64,000 nt of DNA from Euglena gracilis (lineage: Eukaryota; Euglenida; Euglenophyceae; Euglenales). A program made the translations under genes and the position numbers. Location of the stretch: the NCBI GenBank assembly GCA_039621445.1, contig CP154955.1:12218960-12282959 (forward strand), written 5' to 3'. Of this stretch, positions 1-12,535 are shown one piece after another (within the stretch, counting starts at the first letter, position 1; every line of letters begins with the position of its first letter). The notes beneath the pieces were generated by a model. It had not been told where the DNA came from and searched no databases. It saw only the letters and a list, made by a program, of their open reading frames with translations.

Positions 1-19
1 AACAGAAATGTTGCCAAAA

Positions 20-285
20 AATCACAAAAATGGGACAAATTGGTGCAGAAAATGTGCCAAAAAAATCACCCAATTTTCAAAAAAAGCCCAAAAATGCCAA
101 AAAAGTGACCATTGGGGCCTGTGGAGGGGTTTTCGGGCCGATTTTTGCCTTCGAAATTTTTGCCCAAATAATAACCCCCCCCCCCCAAATAATAACCCCC
201 CCCCTGGACCCTGACTTCGGGTGTCCAAATAATAAACCGGGGGGGGTTTATTATTTGGGGGGGGGGTTATTCTCCAGTGAATTCC
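20..285 (+). repeat. Dispersed repeat family R1, copy 1
   Basis: The stretch from the fragment CGGGCCGATTTTTGCCTTCG through GTGTCCAAATAATA and a G-run foldback (TTTATTATTTGGGG) is matched, diverged, at about 16,840-17,045. The 3' part forms an inverted repeat: AATAATAACCCC units face TTTATTATTTGGGG. Confidence 0.65.
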
Positions 286-1083
286 AAGGAGGTGGACAGC
301 AAAACTACTGAATTCTGTCTCCCAGAGTCGCCGGATCAAGTTTGTCTTTCTCACTTCTTGTGCTGATTTAGCTCAAGAAGGATTTTGCAGGGAAGGAATA
401 ATGCTTTCGCGTCCTTCAATATCAAGTGTTCAGGGTCACAGAAAGAATGACCCGCCGTTTTCTGGGATGTGCTCTGGCCTCGGGCTGGGCCAGCTCTGAC
501 ACTGTAGCAAAACCGTGCTCTACAACATGGAAGTGGGCGATTTCCGTGCAATATGTGCCCCACCCCAGACAACGGTCGGTTAGCTTTTTGATGCGCACCG
601 GTCAGCGCTTCTGAATTTTGTCAACATTGCAGAAGCTTTGGTTCCCCTCTTTTGCAGCCCGATTTCCCAAGGATGCCAATCACAATTGCATCCACACTTC
701 TTTTTTAAGGAAGGTCCCACCCCAGGGTGCTTTGGGCAAGAAGGGGGCAAGTTACCCCCCCCCAAATTAGACCCTGGGTCTCCTTTTTTTTCCGTTGCTA
801 AAAATCCAAGGGGGTCTTACTTTGGGTCTCCTTTTTAAATTTTTGCTGAAAAATTCAACTGAAAAAAGCTTTCCCATGGGAGGTCCAAAAAAGAGCATTT
901 TTTGGGGCAATCTTCAAAAATTGTCCGGAAAAAAATTCTAAGTTAACACATACGAGATGGGCAAAATAAAAAAAAATGTCACAGAAATAGCCCTTTATTT
1001 GTGATATACATTTTGGGGAGTCGCTGAGCCCTTATCCCTTTATGGGTAAGAACGAAGCTTACCCCTCCGGGCAAAACTCCCCC

Positions 1084-1330
1084 TCAAGCTCCCCCTCCCT
1101 TTGGACTCTGCCATTTCGGGCCAAAAAGATCAAAAATCTCAAAAAATATCGAAAATGATGCAAAATCAAAGGAAATGTCCGGAGACCTAATCTGAAGCCC
1201 TTGGAATGCCCCATGCACCGGTATTTTGATTTCCCCGCAACTCCCCGCCCAGCCCGAGATACGGAGGTTTTTCGGCCAATTCCACCGACTTGGGGTCAAA
1301 AACGGGTCGAAAAAGTCGAACAAAATCCAT
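1084..1330 (-). repeat. Dispersed repeat family R3, reverse copy
   Basis: On the minus strand this holds the order seen at 2,060-2,215, 2,818-3,390 and 36,640-36,850: a GGGGAGTTGCGGGGAAATCA block, then a TCCGGACATTTCCTTTGAT block, then a TTTTTGACCCCAAA block with GGCCGAAA. Ordered blocks at several places define an interspersed family. Confidence 0.6.
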
Positions 1331-1496
1331 TAAAACAGGTATGAGGTGTATGGGGAGGTTAACGTTTCATATGCCGGGTATGGGGTGTATGGGGGGTTAA
1401 CATTTCATAACATTTCAGAGATTACCGTATAATCTTTGGAAATCACCATAAAATTGCAAGAGTGTAATTTCCTAGTCCTTTCGGCCTTCCATGACA

Positions 1497-1733
1497 TGCA
1501 TGTCCCATTAAGGGCTCAGCACTATTCAAGACCTGGTCTATTTTTGAATTTCCCTCAAAAATCCCGAGGGGGTCTTATTTTTGGGTGGAGATCTGGTTTT
1601 TGGATTTTTGCTGAAAATGGGCAGGGGGGGTCTTATTTTTTGGGCGGGGTCAGGGCATTTTCGACCCCCCTCCAGAGAATTTCTCCAGCCGGACCAGGTT
1701 TTGAATAGTGCTGAGCTCTTATTGGGACTTGCA
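1497..1733. mobile_element. Foldback/MITE-like element with ~40 bp terminal inverted repeats
   Basis: The left arm at 1,497-1,538 is complementary to the right arm at 1,692-1,733 over about 40 bases with only a few mismatches; both contain CTCAGCACTATTCAA or its complement. The interior has two GGGGGTCTTATTTTT units, a motif shared with the palindromic repeat at 18.1-18.5 kb. I see no convincing target duplication and no coding sequence, so it would be non-autonomous. Confidence 0.65.
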
Positions 1734-2059
1734 CGTAGTGGATGGCCAAAAAACCCTAGCATTGCAAGTTTCAGGTTTCTTATAATGATGCGCCGGGGGT
1801 CGAAAAACGCTCGTTTTCGGCCCAAAAACAGGTTTTCTGTGTCCGGGAGGCCAAAACACATCGTTTTGGGCAATTTTTTTCCCGATTTTCTTTCGACTTT
1901 TTCGACCTTATTTTGACCTAAAGTCCATTGGTTTCAGGCCCAAAATGGGGCACTGGCAGGTCGGAAAACGATCATTTTCGGCTCAAAAACAGCTTTTCCG
2001 GGTCTGGGAGGCCAAATAACATCGTTTTGGGCAATTTTTTTGATTTTTTTTTCGACTTT

Positions 2060-2290
2060 TTGGCCGAAAAGGGGAGTTGCGGGGAAATCAAAGTACTGTT
2101 AGATAGAGGATTTTCAGGGTCTCCAGACATTTCCTTTGATTCCCGACCATTTTTGAGCAATTTTAGAAAAAGAAAATGATTTTTGACCCCAAAACGGGGC
2201 CGAATACGGCGCAAGCCTGCCGCGCTGTTTTGGGCCCTAAATCAGCCATATTTCGGGCTTGGCGGGGAGTTGTGGGGAAATCAAAGTACC
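2060..2290 (+). repeat. Dispersed repeat family R3, direct copy plus partial copy
   Basis: It has the same block order as the reverse copy at 1,084-1,330 and a related partial copy at 2,240-2,290 just before the minisatellite. Confidence 0.6.
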
Positions 2291-2299
2291 GTTGCCCCC

Positions 2300-2480
2300 C
2301 CCCCCCCCGGGCAATTGACGCCCCCGGGCAATTGACGCCCTTGGGCAATTGACGCCCCCGGGCAATTGACGCCCTTGGGCAATTGACGCCCCCGGGCAAT
2401 TGTCACCCCTGGCTGTGCCGGCCAATTTGTCACCCCGGAAAATTGTCACCCCCCTCCGTGCTGCCCAATTTGTCACCCCC
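2300..2480. repeat. Minisatellite with GGGCAATTGACGCCC core, 18-base period
   Basis: At least five near-identical 18-base units run through 2,315-2,400, followed by a related GGCAATTGTCACCCC series. The CAATTG core is self-complementary. Confidence 0.85.
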
Positions 2481-2673
2481 CCACAGAAGATGTTTGTGAA
2501 GTTTCTTTTTGCCGATACGACTCGATTGATCCTCTATTTCGCTACAACGTGCTGAGAAATGTCACATACCAAATGCTCTGCACAATATCACAACCATAGC
2601 TGCGCTTTTGTGTGTTCAGTAGTGTTTCAGATGGTGTTTTTGGTCATTTGGATTTAATGTGGCCTACATGGGT

Positions 2674-2815
2674 GGGCAATTGACGCCCCCCCCCCCCCCC
2701 CCCCGGGGCAATTGACGCCCGGGCAATTGTCACCCCCCTCTGTGCCGGCCAAACCGCCACCCCGGGAAATTGTCACCCCCCTCCGTGCTGCCCGATTTGT
2801 CACGCGACAATTGCC
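2674..2815. repeat. Second block of the CAATTG minisatellite
   Basis: The GGGCAATTGACGCCC and CAATTGTCACCCC units recur after about 190 bases of unrelated sequence, next to a poly-C run. Confidence 0.75.
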
Positions 2816-2817
2816 CG

Positions 2818-3390
2818 GGGGGGTAGATAGGGCATTCTAAGAGCTTCAAATCAGATCTCCTGACATTTCCCCGATCTTGCTTCATTTTCGAGATATTTTG
2901 GAAACCTCGATCTTTTGACCCCAAAATGGGCCGAAAAATGGCCGTAATTTAGGCTGCATGAAGAGTTGGGGGGAAAGTAAACCATGTTTGGATAGGGCAT
3001 TCCAACGGCTTCATTTTTGCTCTCCGGACATTTTCTTTGATTTTGTTTCATTGTCGAGACATTTTGAAAAAATCATTTTTTTTTGACCAAACAACGGCCA
3101 GAAAAACGCCCCAAAATGGCCGTTTTGGGCCGCAAGAAGCGCGCCGAAACATGGGCCAGGCATGTCGGCAGCCAAAACGGCGAACGGGGGCGATAGAGGG
3201 CCTCCAGGGGTACATTTTGTCGAACCGACATTTCCGGAAATAATGTACGTTTTCTTGAGTATATATTTTCGAAAATCGATTTTTTGACCGATTTTTGGAC
3301 CCTGGCGGAAGAGGAGGGCGGCGGGCCAATCCTACCCGGTTTGGACCCCTTCGCGCGTGAATAACTTGGGCCTGGCGGGGAGTTAGGTTC
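2818..3390 (+). repeat. Dispersed repeat family R3, tandem diverged copies
   Basis: Two or three head-to-tail diverged units are visible, each with a GATAGGGCATTC block, a CCGGACATTT block, a TTTTTTGACC block and a CGGCCGAAA-type block. Confidence 0.55.
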
Positions 3391-4145
3391 GCAATTGAAA
3401 AAAAAGTCTGGGAACGGGGCCGGGGTCATGGTGACAATCCGCAGTTTTCACGGTCTACCCAGAGGGGGGGGGTCCGACCCCCCCCCTTTTCCCCAGGGGT
3501 AAGCTTCGCTCTTACTCCAAAGAGACAAGAGCTCAGCGACCCCAGCCGACCCTGGGAGTGCACCAGGCAGCAGCATATTTTTTTTAAGCCAACAGATCCT
3601 AGTCGGGCTGCAGACCCTCCCCAGGGTGTCCAAAGCACTGAAAAACTCTTTGATAAAAGAGGTCGAAGAACCCAAAATGGTTTTTCGAGGGGGTTTTTGG
3701 GCTTTCACCTCAAAAGTTTGGGTGGAACACAAAATCCAACGGGGCATTTCGTTCGCCTGTTTTCAGGTGCTGGCTGGGTCCAACCCAATAGCCGGTTGGA
3801 CCTGCCCCCCTTGACCCCCACCCTGAGGAGGGTGTCCGGTCAGTACCTTTTTCTTGCCTGCCTGCGGCACCCCCAGGGTCCTTCAGGTCCCCCACCCGCA
3901 ATTTCAGGGATTGTGTTTAGGTGGGTTTAATACCCCCCCCCCCCGTCGGCGCAGAAGGCACCTGGGGCCCGAAAAGAACCATTTTCAAGGGTTCATTTCC
4001 TTGGGTTGGCTGGGTCTTCTAGGCTCCACCCCGACCCCCCCCCGACGAAAATGTGTGCCTGCTGCGGGCAGGCACCCTGCAGCCCAGGGCAACCCCCCCC
4101 CCCCCGGGTGTGGTCACGTTAGCCTGGCGGCCTCCCCCAAGGTAC

Positions 4146-4326
4146 CCCCTCCCATATGCCGCTCCGCAGGCCCCCGACCTCCGTTGCCCACCCCCTCGGC
4201 CGGGGGGTGTCTCTGCGAGGGGGCCGTCGCGCGGCTGCCCCTCTCGGCCGGTGCGTGCGGTGGGCAGCGGTCGAGATGCCCCCGGAGGTTGGCCGGGGTG
4301 GGGGCGGATTGGCCTCCGGCTCTGTG
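4146..4326. other. GC-rich block, possible exon on either strand
   Basis: This very GC-rich stretch is open in several frames. On + it follows a plausible acceptor (CCGCTCCGCAG). On - it follows TATCACAG and could read a finger-like NLRGHLDRC. Neither strand can be preferred, so no product is assigned. Confidence 0.25.
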
Positions 4327-4696
4327 ATAGGCGCAAAGGGAGGGCGATACGTGCACCCACATTACATTGCGACCTGAGGTTCACCAACAATCGATCAAAG
4401 TTAAGTTGCAAAGTGGCCCTACAATCTTCCCTTCAGAGGATACACTGACCATTCACTCAGTTGCTGACCTATGTGAACACCCTGGGGGGGGGTTCGCGAG
4501 TGGGTGGGTGGGATCCCCAAAACTTGAATTGAACCCCCATGGAGGGGTCGACCCCCACCAAACGTGCAAATGCATGTACTTCTTTGAAGAACGCTGCCAA
4601 AGATGACAGGTCCTCTGTTCTGCTGCTAGATCTCTCGGCAACAAATGATTGAATTTCTCTGTCGGATGTTACCGGACACAAGACGACACAACACTG

Positions 4697-4697
<1 letters not shown>

Positions 4698-4735
<38 letters not shown>

Positions 4736-4837
4736 CACATAGACACACAACTCACAACTCACAAACACAACACATAACACACATGGCATGTTATGTGTGT
4801 TATGTGTTGTGATGCTGTGATTGTGGTGTGCGTGCAC

Positions 4838-4891
<54 letters not shown>

Positions 4892-5009
4892 TTGTGTGTG
4901 TGAATCTTCAAAGAGTGTGCATATTTCCTATTTGCCAACAAGCATACAGACAGACAGGCAGACAGGCAGACAGGCAGACAGACACACACACAAACAGGCA
5001 CGCACCACA

Positions 5010-5077
<68 letters not shown>

Positions 5078-5082
5078 CCACA

Positions 5083-5141
<59 letters not shown>

Positions 5142-5248
5142 GCACGCACACGCACGCATGCACGCACGCACACGCACGCATGCACGCACGCATGCACGCA
5201 CGCACGCACGCACGCACACACAGACACACAAACACACACACACACTGT
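4698..5248. repeat. Compound microsatellite (CA)n, (GTGC)n, (GACAGGCA)n, (CGCA)n
   Basis: Runs of CA, GTGC/GCGT, an eight-base GACAGGCA unit, CGCA and again CA follow each other with little unique DNA between. Long frames of Cys/Val/Arg or His/Thr/Ala are translation of the repeat only. Confidence 0.95.
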
Positions 5249-5379
5249 ATTGTGTGGATGTTTGTTCCTCCCGAGAAGGTCCATGGGTGCAGTGCGACAA
5301 GATTCACTTTCTTTTGTTGTACTGTGCTGTGTTGTGGTGTGCTGGGTTGGGTTGGGTTGGTTGGTTGGGTTGGGTTCTG

Positions 5380-5518
<139 letters not shown>

Positions 5519-5539
5519 CGCCACATCATGCCACATTGG

Positions 5540-5860
5540 TGTCCATGTTGTTCCGAGGCGGTGGACCAGCAGTGGCCAGCCATTCCTCCCGCCCCCTCCC
5601 CGAGCCCAGCCCGCCGGTGTACGCAGGCGCCCTGGCCCCAGCCCAGGGTAAACCACTGGCCGCCAGCCGCCCGTTGTACCATGCGTCTGCCAGCGCGGGG
5701 CCCCCACCCCCACCCCCCCCCCTCCCCCGCGGTTGCCCCGACTCCGATTTTGGTCTCCAGAGAATTGTTCACATACAGTCCCTCCCGCCTTGGCTCATTG
5801 CCCCCCCTCCCGGCCTGTCAGGGCCAACGTTCCCCCCTCCTTTTGGGGCATTAGGCCATG
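5540..5860 (+). CDS. Candidate Pro-rich coding block, unassigned
   Basis: The + frame reads PLPEPSPPVYAGALAPAQ and continues Pro-rich, with mostly G/C third positions; CAGG|GTAAAC near 5,647 could be a donor. No domain is recognisable. GC-rich DNA is open in other frames, so this could be chance. Confidence 0.25.
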
Positions 5861-6239
5861 TTGAAGCCAACATGGACTTCCTGCCCCCCCCCCCCCAGCC
5901 CCGGCCTGTTGGGGCCAATATTGCCTTGGGCCAATGAGCGGGGGGGGGTATGCCAACGTGGCCAAGCAGCCAAGGAGTGGTGCATTTGTAGTTGGAATGC
6001 CAGCAAACAGCATAGGAATGAAAAGGCACAGAAAGACTTTCCGATGAGGCTGGCGAGGCATATTGCCCAGTGTTTGCTTGGGCATGTCCAGTATCCCACA
6101 CACCTCGATTCTGTGTCGAGGTGCGTGGGACACACCTCGACACCGCGACACCTCGACACCGGGGGTGGGGGCAAACGTCCTTCACCCCCTCCCCCCAACA
6201 CCCGACGGCGCGGCGGGACAGCCCACGGCATTGGGTCAG

Positions 6240-6540
6240 ATGTTCGATCCCACACCACCCCGCCCGCCGCTGCCCGCAGCCGGCCCACCGCTGGCCCGGT
6301 CCCCCCTCGCCGCCACAGTCGCCCCCGCCCCGCCTGTCCCAAAGCGCAGCCTTCCCACGGCCCACCCCCCGGCGAAGCGGCTGTGCCGTGAGGAGGAGGC
6401 GTGGGCGTGGGCGGTCGGCGCCCCACCGCTCCCGACCGGCCGCCCGGCGCCCCCCTCCTCCCTCGGGGTCATTCTCTGGCCAGACCTTCCCGTCCCCCGC
6501 ACTGCAGTTGTGAACCGGCCGTCCCCGACCCTTCTACGCC
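6240..6540 (+). CDS. Candidate Pro/Ala-rich exon with basic motif, unassigned
   Basis: After GGGTCAG, an open + frame reads MFDPTPPRPPLPAAGPP, later VPKRSLPTAHPPAKRLCREE and a Trp/Ala stretch. The PAKR-type basic cluster resembles a nuclear localisation signal and third positions are mostly G/C. No family is recognised. The minus strand is also open and Gly/Arg-rich, which I find less protein-like. Confidence 0.35.
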
Positions 6541-6931
6541 CCCCTCCTGAGCTGATTGCCAGGGATGGGTGCTGCCCACCAGGATTGTCGTTGCCGGAAA
6601 AAAAAAGCATTCTTGAGTTCTCGCTCCCCAAGCCAGTTGGAGTCTGGCTGCCGTCTGTATGGGTGTTCAGGGTGTTGGGATGAGGATGAGAATAAGGGCT
6701 GGAAAGCCCCTGCCAAAAATGGTCGAACCCGCGGATGCACTGGCAACCCCCGCCCCCCAAAGCACACACTCGATCAGCAGAATAACTCCAAGGGTTCCCC
6801 CAAGGCTGGGTGCCCGAAACGGATCAGGCATGGGCAGTGAGTGATTTCGGGCCACAAAGAAGTCCCCTTGCGGGTGAACGGACCGCATAACCGGTTCTGA
6901 TTCCGAAACCGCAGCCCGGGAAAGGCTGCCT

Positions 6932-7088
6932 CGGCCCCAAGGGCCCACTGGCCTCCGCGCCCCCGCCGGCCACGACGCCCGTCGCCGCCGCGTCTGCTAC
7001 CGTGGCCGCGGCCGCCCCCCAGGCGACCCCCCAACCCGTGCCGCCCAGCTTGCTTTTGCGTTCACGGCTGGGCAACGGATGTCGCAAT
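6932..7088 (+). CDS. Candidate Ala/Pro-rich exon, unassigned
   Basis: The + frame contains GPLASAPPPATTPVAAAS and continues Ala/Pro-rich to LLLRSRLGNG. It is low complexity with GC third positions. It could belong with the 6.2 kb block as a disordered region of one protein; there is no domain evidence. Confidence 0.25.
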
Positions 7089-7409
7089 TCGCACGACCCG
7101 TTTTTTGGGGGGGGGGCTGAAGCTGTTCTTGCCTGTTGGGTCTCAATTCAGGGAACAGTTTTCAAACGGTGCTTGATGACTCAACAAGGGCTTAGGCGGC
7201 CGGATTCGCACTTAAACTTTTTCCAGTTGGTTTGTGCATACGCGCAAAATTAGAAAATTTCTGTTTTGTTTGTGTGGCCCCAGGGGGTTTGAAAACACGA
7301 CGACAAGAGAGTGCTAAAAATGAGCAAAGTTCTGTTTTTAGGGGTGTGACCCCTGGGACGTCGGACGCCTGAGACTTAGGCGGCATAAATTGCCAAAATT
7401 TTAAGACGG

Positions 7410-10400
7410 TTTGAAGCGGAAACGAAGCGGAAAACCGCTTCGTCCAAACCCCCCATAATCTTTAGCCTTTCTTAGAAGAGGTCGTTTTTGGGTGGTTTCT
7501 GACCACTGTTTGGCTTAGTAATGGACCTCTATAAGAGGCCGAAATGAGCGAAGAGGGGCATAATTTTTTTCAGCCAAAGTCGAAATCGGCGGAGGCACCC
7601 GGAATTTTCAAACGCTTCGTCACTGCCCAGTTCTACTGCACTCGGAGGTGAAGAAAAGCAAAACGACCCGTAATGGGGTCTCGCGAGAACGGAAAGAGCA
7701 GGGGAAGTGGAGATTGCCAAAATCCGCTTCTTTATTGACCGTCAACAGCGGAAATGAGAAGCTGGGAGAGACATGGAGAAGATTGACAGCAAATACCCCC
7801 AAATTTTTTAAAATGGCCATGAGGCCATTCCTCCTGACGATTTAAATTTTTTCACCATGACTTCGAAGGGCTGAGTGGTTTTAAAGGTCACGAAAACGAA
7901 GGTGAGATGAAGCTGGAACCCTCTTCCTCCATCTGGCATGTGCACAGTACAAAATAGGCTGTATAGCATGGACATTCGGGTGGTGGTAAGTGGTCAACAG
8001 ATGAGTTTGTGCTGTGATAGTACGTTCATCCAGTCGAGTGCTGGAACATGCCCAACCCTGGTCCGGATAAGGCCTTGCTACATGAAGCACAAATGCAGGG
8101 CGAGGGAGGCAAACGGTTTAGAATGCTTATATTGGAGGGCTGGTTGTGAATGAGTTGTTGTGATCTGGCCCAAATGCCTCGCGGGACACAGAATGGCATC
8201 TGGATGCTTTGGGGGTACCAACTGCAACCACCTTGCGAGGTCCCTGGAAGAGACATTACTGTGCAATTACTGAGGGAATACGTTGCAGCCTCCCCAGACG
8301 TGCAGTCATTGCGGCAGTGGGGCATTGTGGGCTGGGGAAACGTCATCTAAACTCAACGGGGTGGGAGGGCCATCGGGGACGGTTTCTGGCCTCACCGTTA
8401 TGGGTCTGAAGTGCTTTTGCGGGTGCAATAATGCGCTGGGATGCATCATCATGGATGAGGTGGCTTACCACATGGTTCAGAGAGTGCTCCCCCTTCCCCT
8501 GAGATGAACCTGTGGAGCAGCATCCAGCCTCAGATGCCAAGGTTTGGTCCGGGGAAGTAAAAGCTGCCTCTTTGGATTGATGGAAAATGCAGGGTATGGG
8601 GCGTGGAGGAGATTGCCTGCCACACCATAACTACACCAACAGAAACAGTTGAAGAATTTGCCTCCCAAGTCCATGACGAAGTGGAAATCCGCTTACGTCG
8701 GTTTTTTTCGTACCTGATGCCTGGGACACCACTTTCAGCCTTCACTTTGCAGGCTGTGTTTTCTTTCTCTGGTTCCAGAAATCAACCCACGGAAGAAGGG
8801 AATGGAAAAAAAAACTGGATCATGACACCCCTCAAAAGCCCCCTTTCCAAACCTGTAAACCCGATCAAACCTGCCAAAATATCCAGCTGTGGAGAATTGT
8901 GTTTCAAAACCTCCCTCAAGTTCCTGCTTCCGCGGCCAAAGCGCAGGCAGGTGGGCTTTTCCTGCGAGGTTTCGTCCATTAGCTCTTCATGTGCCGTGTT
9001 TCTGGCTCACCTCCACCTGTTACTAAATAGAAAGGGGGACCCCAGAGGGCTGTCTTCGTCCTCCAGGGCACGTCGATGGCTCTCGGCAGGACATAAGCTG
9101 GTGGACTGAACACCTGCCATGCTCCCAGGAGGTTGCACATAGGGCAGCTTAATCAGCTCACACACCCCTTCCTGCAGTCTCTACCACCTCAAGGAAGGAA
9201 GGAAGGGTCAACTTTCTAAAGGGGAAGCGCAAACCCGCTTCCTCTTCCACAAGTAGGAAGCGTGGTTCCGCTTCCTCACTGACGAAGCTGGTTTCCGCTT
9301 CATCTCAGCTTGTGTGCGAAGTCCTTATCAGCTTCCACTTGCGCCATAATCCCAGTTGCGTTCAGCAGTTTGGTTCTTCGCACCACTCCCACTTCCCGCA
9401 CACACCAGGTATAGGGGGCACATTCACATCCTAGGAACAGAGCCCACTCCAGGATGCTGCATGGTGCACTGAATGGACCTGGAAACTGGCTTTGCTGGGT
9501 GTAAGGAGATTGGTTTCATCTTCCTTGATCCTTCAGTCTCTTCAACTCACTGCCCAGCTCATACCACCTCCCTTCTTAAACCAGACGAGTCCACCAACCA
9601 GTTGGCGTCCTGCCTGGTGGACACGCAATCCTGTTGGACATCCAGTGTCTGCCTCTTGCAAACTATTTCTCACTCAAAATAGCCACAACACACATCTACC
9701 AACTCACACCAAAATGACCCCCTCAAAGTTAACGCCAAAAACCTTGCATTGAGGCCTGTTCTGCTTCGGTTTCCCTATCAGTTCAGAACACGCAGCATTT
9801 AGGCCATGCAAACACAAGGTCCAACCGTTCCCACAAACCATCCACGATGCTACCATTACAATTGGAAATCATCCAGTCACATTTAAGGCACAGTTTGGGC
9901 AGCCAACATCCAGCAACCGGAGACCTGTGGTGGGACCTTAACTGAAACCGGGGCAGATGGCAGTAGACGGACATTGACGTCGTGGCCAACGTGAGTGCCT
10001 CCACTGGACTCACGTGGAGGCAGTGAGTCCTCCACGTGGGACTCACGTGGAGTCCCACGTGAGTCCAATGGGGACTCACGTGGGGCAAGAACGGCCAGTG
10101 CCGAATCCGCTCCCCTCATGCCAACAAATCATCTAGCCCTCCGATAGGAAGCGGAATCCCGCTTCCCTCGTTCGGGGGTCCACATTAGATGATTGCCACG
10201 ATTGCGCTCCTTTCGGAGACATTTGTTTTAGTTGGAGTGAATGCCAGGCTTGAAGGTAACTTATTGTTGTGATGTGAGTTGGAGGAAGCGAAGAACCGTT
10301 TCCGCCCAAAAAAGTTTCAGAGGAAGCAAAAACCCGCTTCGCTCATGCCAAAATTGAAAAATGACGGGCAGGGTTTGCTAATTTGTTTGGTCCAGGGGGA

Positions 10401-10453
10401 AGTGTTTTTTTTTTTTGCTTCCCCCCAAAAAGGAAGCGGATTGCCGCTTCCCC
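7410..10453. repeat. Cluster of GAAGCGG...CCGCTTC hairpin motifs
   Basis: Short palindromes pairing (G)GAAGCGG or a variant with CCGCTTC(C), with loops of about 2-6 bases, occur near 7,410-7,441, 9,222-9,243, 9,254-9,277, 9,283-9,302, 10,147-10,166, 10,282-10,306, 10,320-10,341 and 10,430-10,452. I did not notice the pair elsewhere in the window. Confidence 0.6.
10007..10086. repeat. Short array of CACGTG palindromes
   Basis: Five CACGTG cores occur within about 75 bases in GGACTCACGTGGAG-type units in both orientations, so the block can fold on itself. CACGTG is also a bHLH-type binding core, but repetition alone could explain it. Confidence 0.7.
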
Positions 10454-11487
10454 TAAAACACCCCCCAAAAATCTCCAAAAGTTTCAGCCAACTGTGACAC
10501 CTAAAACTTTTTGCAGGTTTTGGTGCCGATTTCGGGGTCGAATCCACTCCATCAAGTCAAATTTTAGGTGGGCAATTTACGCCGCCTCAGTAAGAAGGGG
10601 GCTTCGAAAGGGAGCTGGCTGCCAACGCCCACCCTGGTGGCGGCCCTGTCTCCCACGGCGTCGCGGAAGGGCGTTGCCTGGCGTGACTGCACTGGGCATG
10701 ATGCCCCCCCCCCCCCCCCGGAGATGGTCGCTGTGGTGGTGATGGTCCCCCGTTTTATTCGTAACGATATTCATCATGTGCGTGTTTGTCCAAAGCGTGA
10801 AGGGCTTCGGTTCTCATTAATTTTTTGATTGTTGTAAAGCTGCACGCCATAGTCCCTGGATCGTAAAGCCTGGGGGAGTCATTGGGACAAATCCTGGTCG
10901 ATGCTTTGATGGGTCGAGGCTCGGTGTGTAATCAGAAGAAATCCAAAAATACCCCTATTTTTGCACAATGGGGTAGAACAAGGCATTTGGTGTTTTTTTT
11001 TCCCAAAACGTGAGAGGATGGCATGCCCCCCACACCTGTTTTTTCGGCACACCGTACAATTTTTAGCATATTTTAATTCTTGTTTCTGTTATCGTTTTTT
11101 CCCTCTGGGGGGTTACAAGTCAGACTTTGGTTGTTGAGCCCAAGGGGGGGTTATAAGCACGCCCGGTGTTCTTTCTCCATTTTTTGGCAGCCTTGTATCC
11201 ACTCCCCCTTACCTGCACCCCTGACCAAGGCGTGTAGGTATACATGGGTGGGTGCTGGTCGCTGAGCGGGGGTTGCAAGTTATGGGGTGCGTATGACCAG
11301 CCCCCCTGGTCGGGGGTTGTAGGAACCCGGTAGGTGGGCCAGTCGCGAGCACCACCCGACACAAATGAATGCAAGCGGCGCTGTGGTGCCACCCACGGTG
11401 GCCAGCAGCTCACGACTGCCCCGGTGCAATGAGGCAGCCCCCCGGCCAGGCCCGCCAAATCCCCGTGTGACTGTCACCAAACTTCCC

Positions 11488-11488
11488 C

Positions 11489-11519
<31 letters not shown>

Positions 11520-11534
11520 CGTGTGTGTGTGTGA
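11488..11534. repeat. Microsatellite (GT)n
   Basis: A GT dinucleotide run with two interruptions. Confidence 0.95.
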
Positions 11535-11871
11535 AGCGCCTGCAACACATCGTGGGGCATAATCATTGGAAAGTGGATCAGATACACGGACGCCACTTTT
11601 CAAAACGGTGTACGTGCCACAGCGTACTTTTCAATACGCCGCGGCCAGACCCTTACACCGCATGCATTGGGTGTCTGTGCACGAATATCTGTTGTGTGAG
11701 AACCATGTGTATGCACCTGGTCAGGGCAGATGGCACCCTGAATGGAATTTCCATTACGTCTTTTCGGACTCAGGATGGACCGCGGTCCATCTGTGGAAGT
11801 CCTCTGACTGGATCTCCGGGATATCTTTCTGTGGATAGAGCAAACGGTGGGCACACATGCGTGTGCGCGCT

Positions 11872-12458
<587 letters not shown>

Positions 12459-12535
12459 CATTTATGCATCTGTCCTCCAAAGTACATGTGTACATCTTTG
12501 TATAACGGTTTGCTAAACCACTCCACCACTGGGGG

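Larger units (their letters stand above)
1..4130. other. Non-coding repeat-rich region
   Basis: No exon-like GC-rich open frame with splice flanks is visible. The stretch consists of old dispersed repeats, poly-C/poly-G runs and minisatellites, listed separately. Short open frames on both strands have no coding character. Confidence 0.6.
7100..11480. other. Non-coding region with hairpin cluster
   Basis: Base composition drops and I see no supported exon. Open frames around 8.0-8.4 and 8.6-9.1 kb occur on both strands and have stops at any plausible extension. A GC-rich patch at 10,568-10,700 is open in several frames but has no supporting splice pair. Confidence 0.5.

Noticed and set aside
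2315-2400. CRISPR-like array
   Set aside because: The regular 18-base repeat has no unique spacers; it is a minisatellite in a eukaryotic genome.
8026-9109. 100-170-codon frames on both strands
   Set aside because: No domain, no GC3 bias and no splice-flanked blocks; they conflict across strands.
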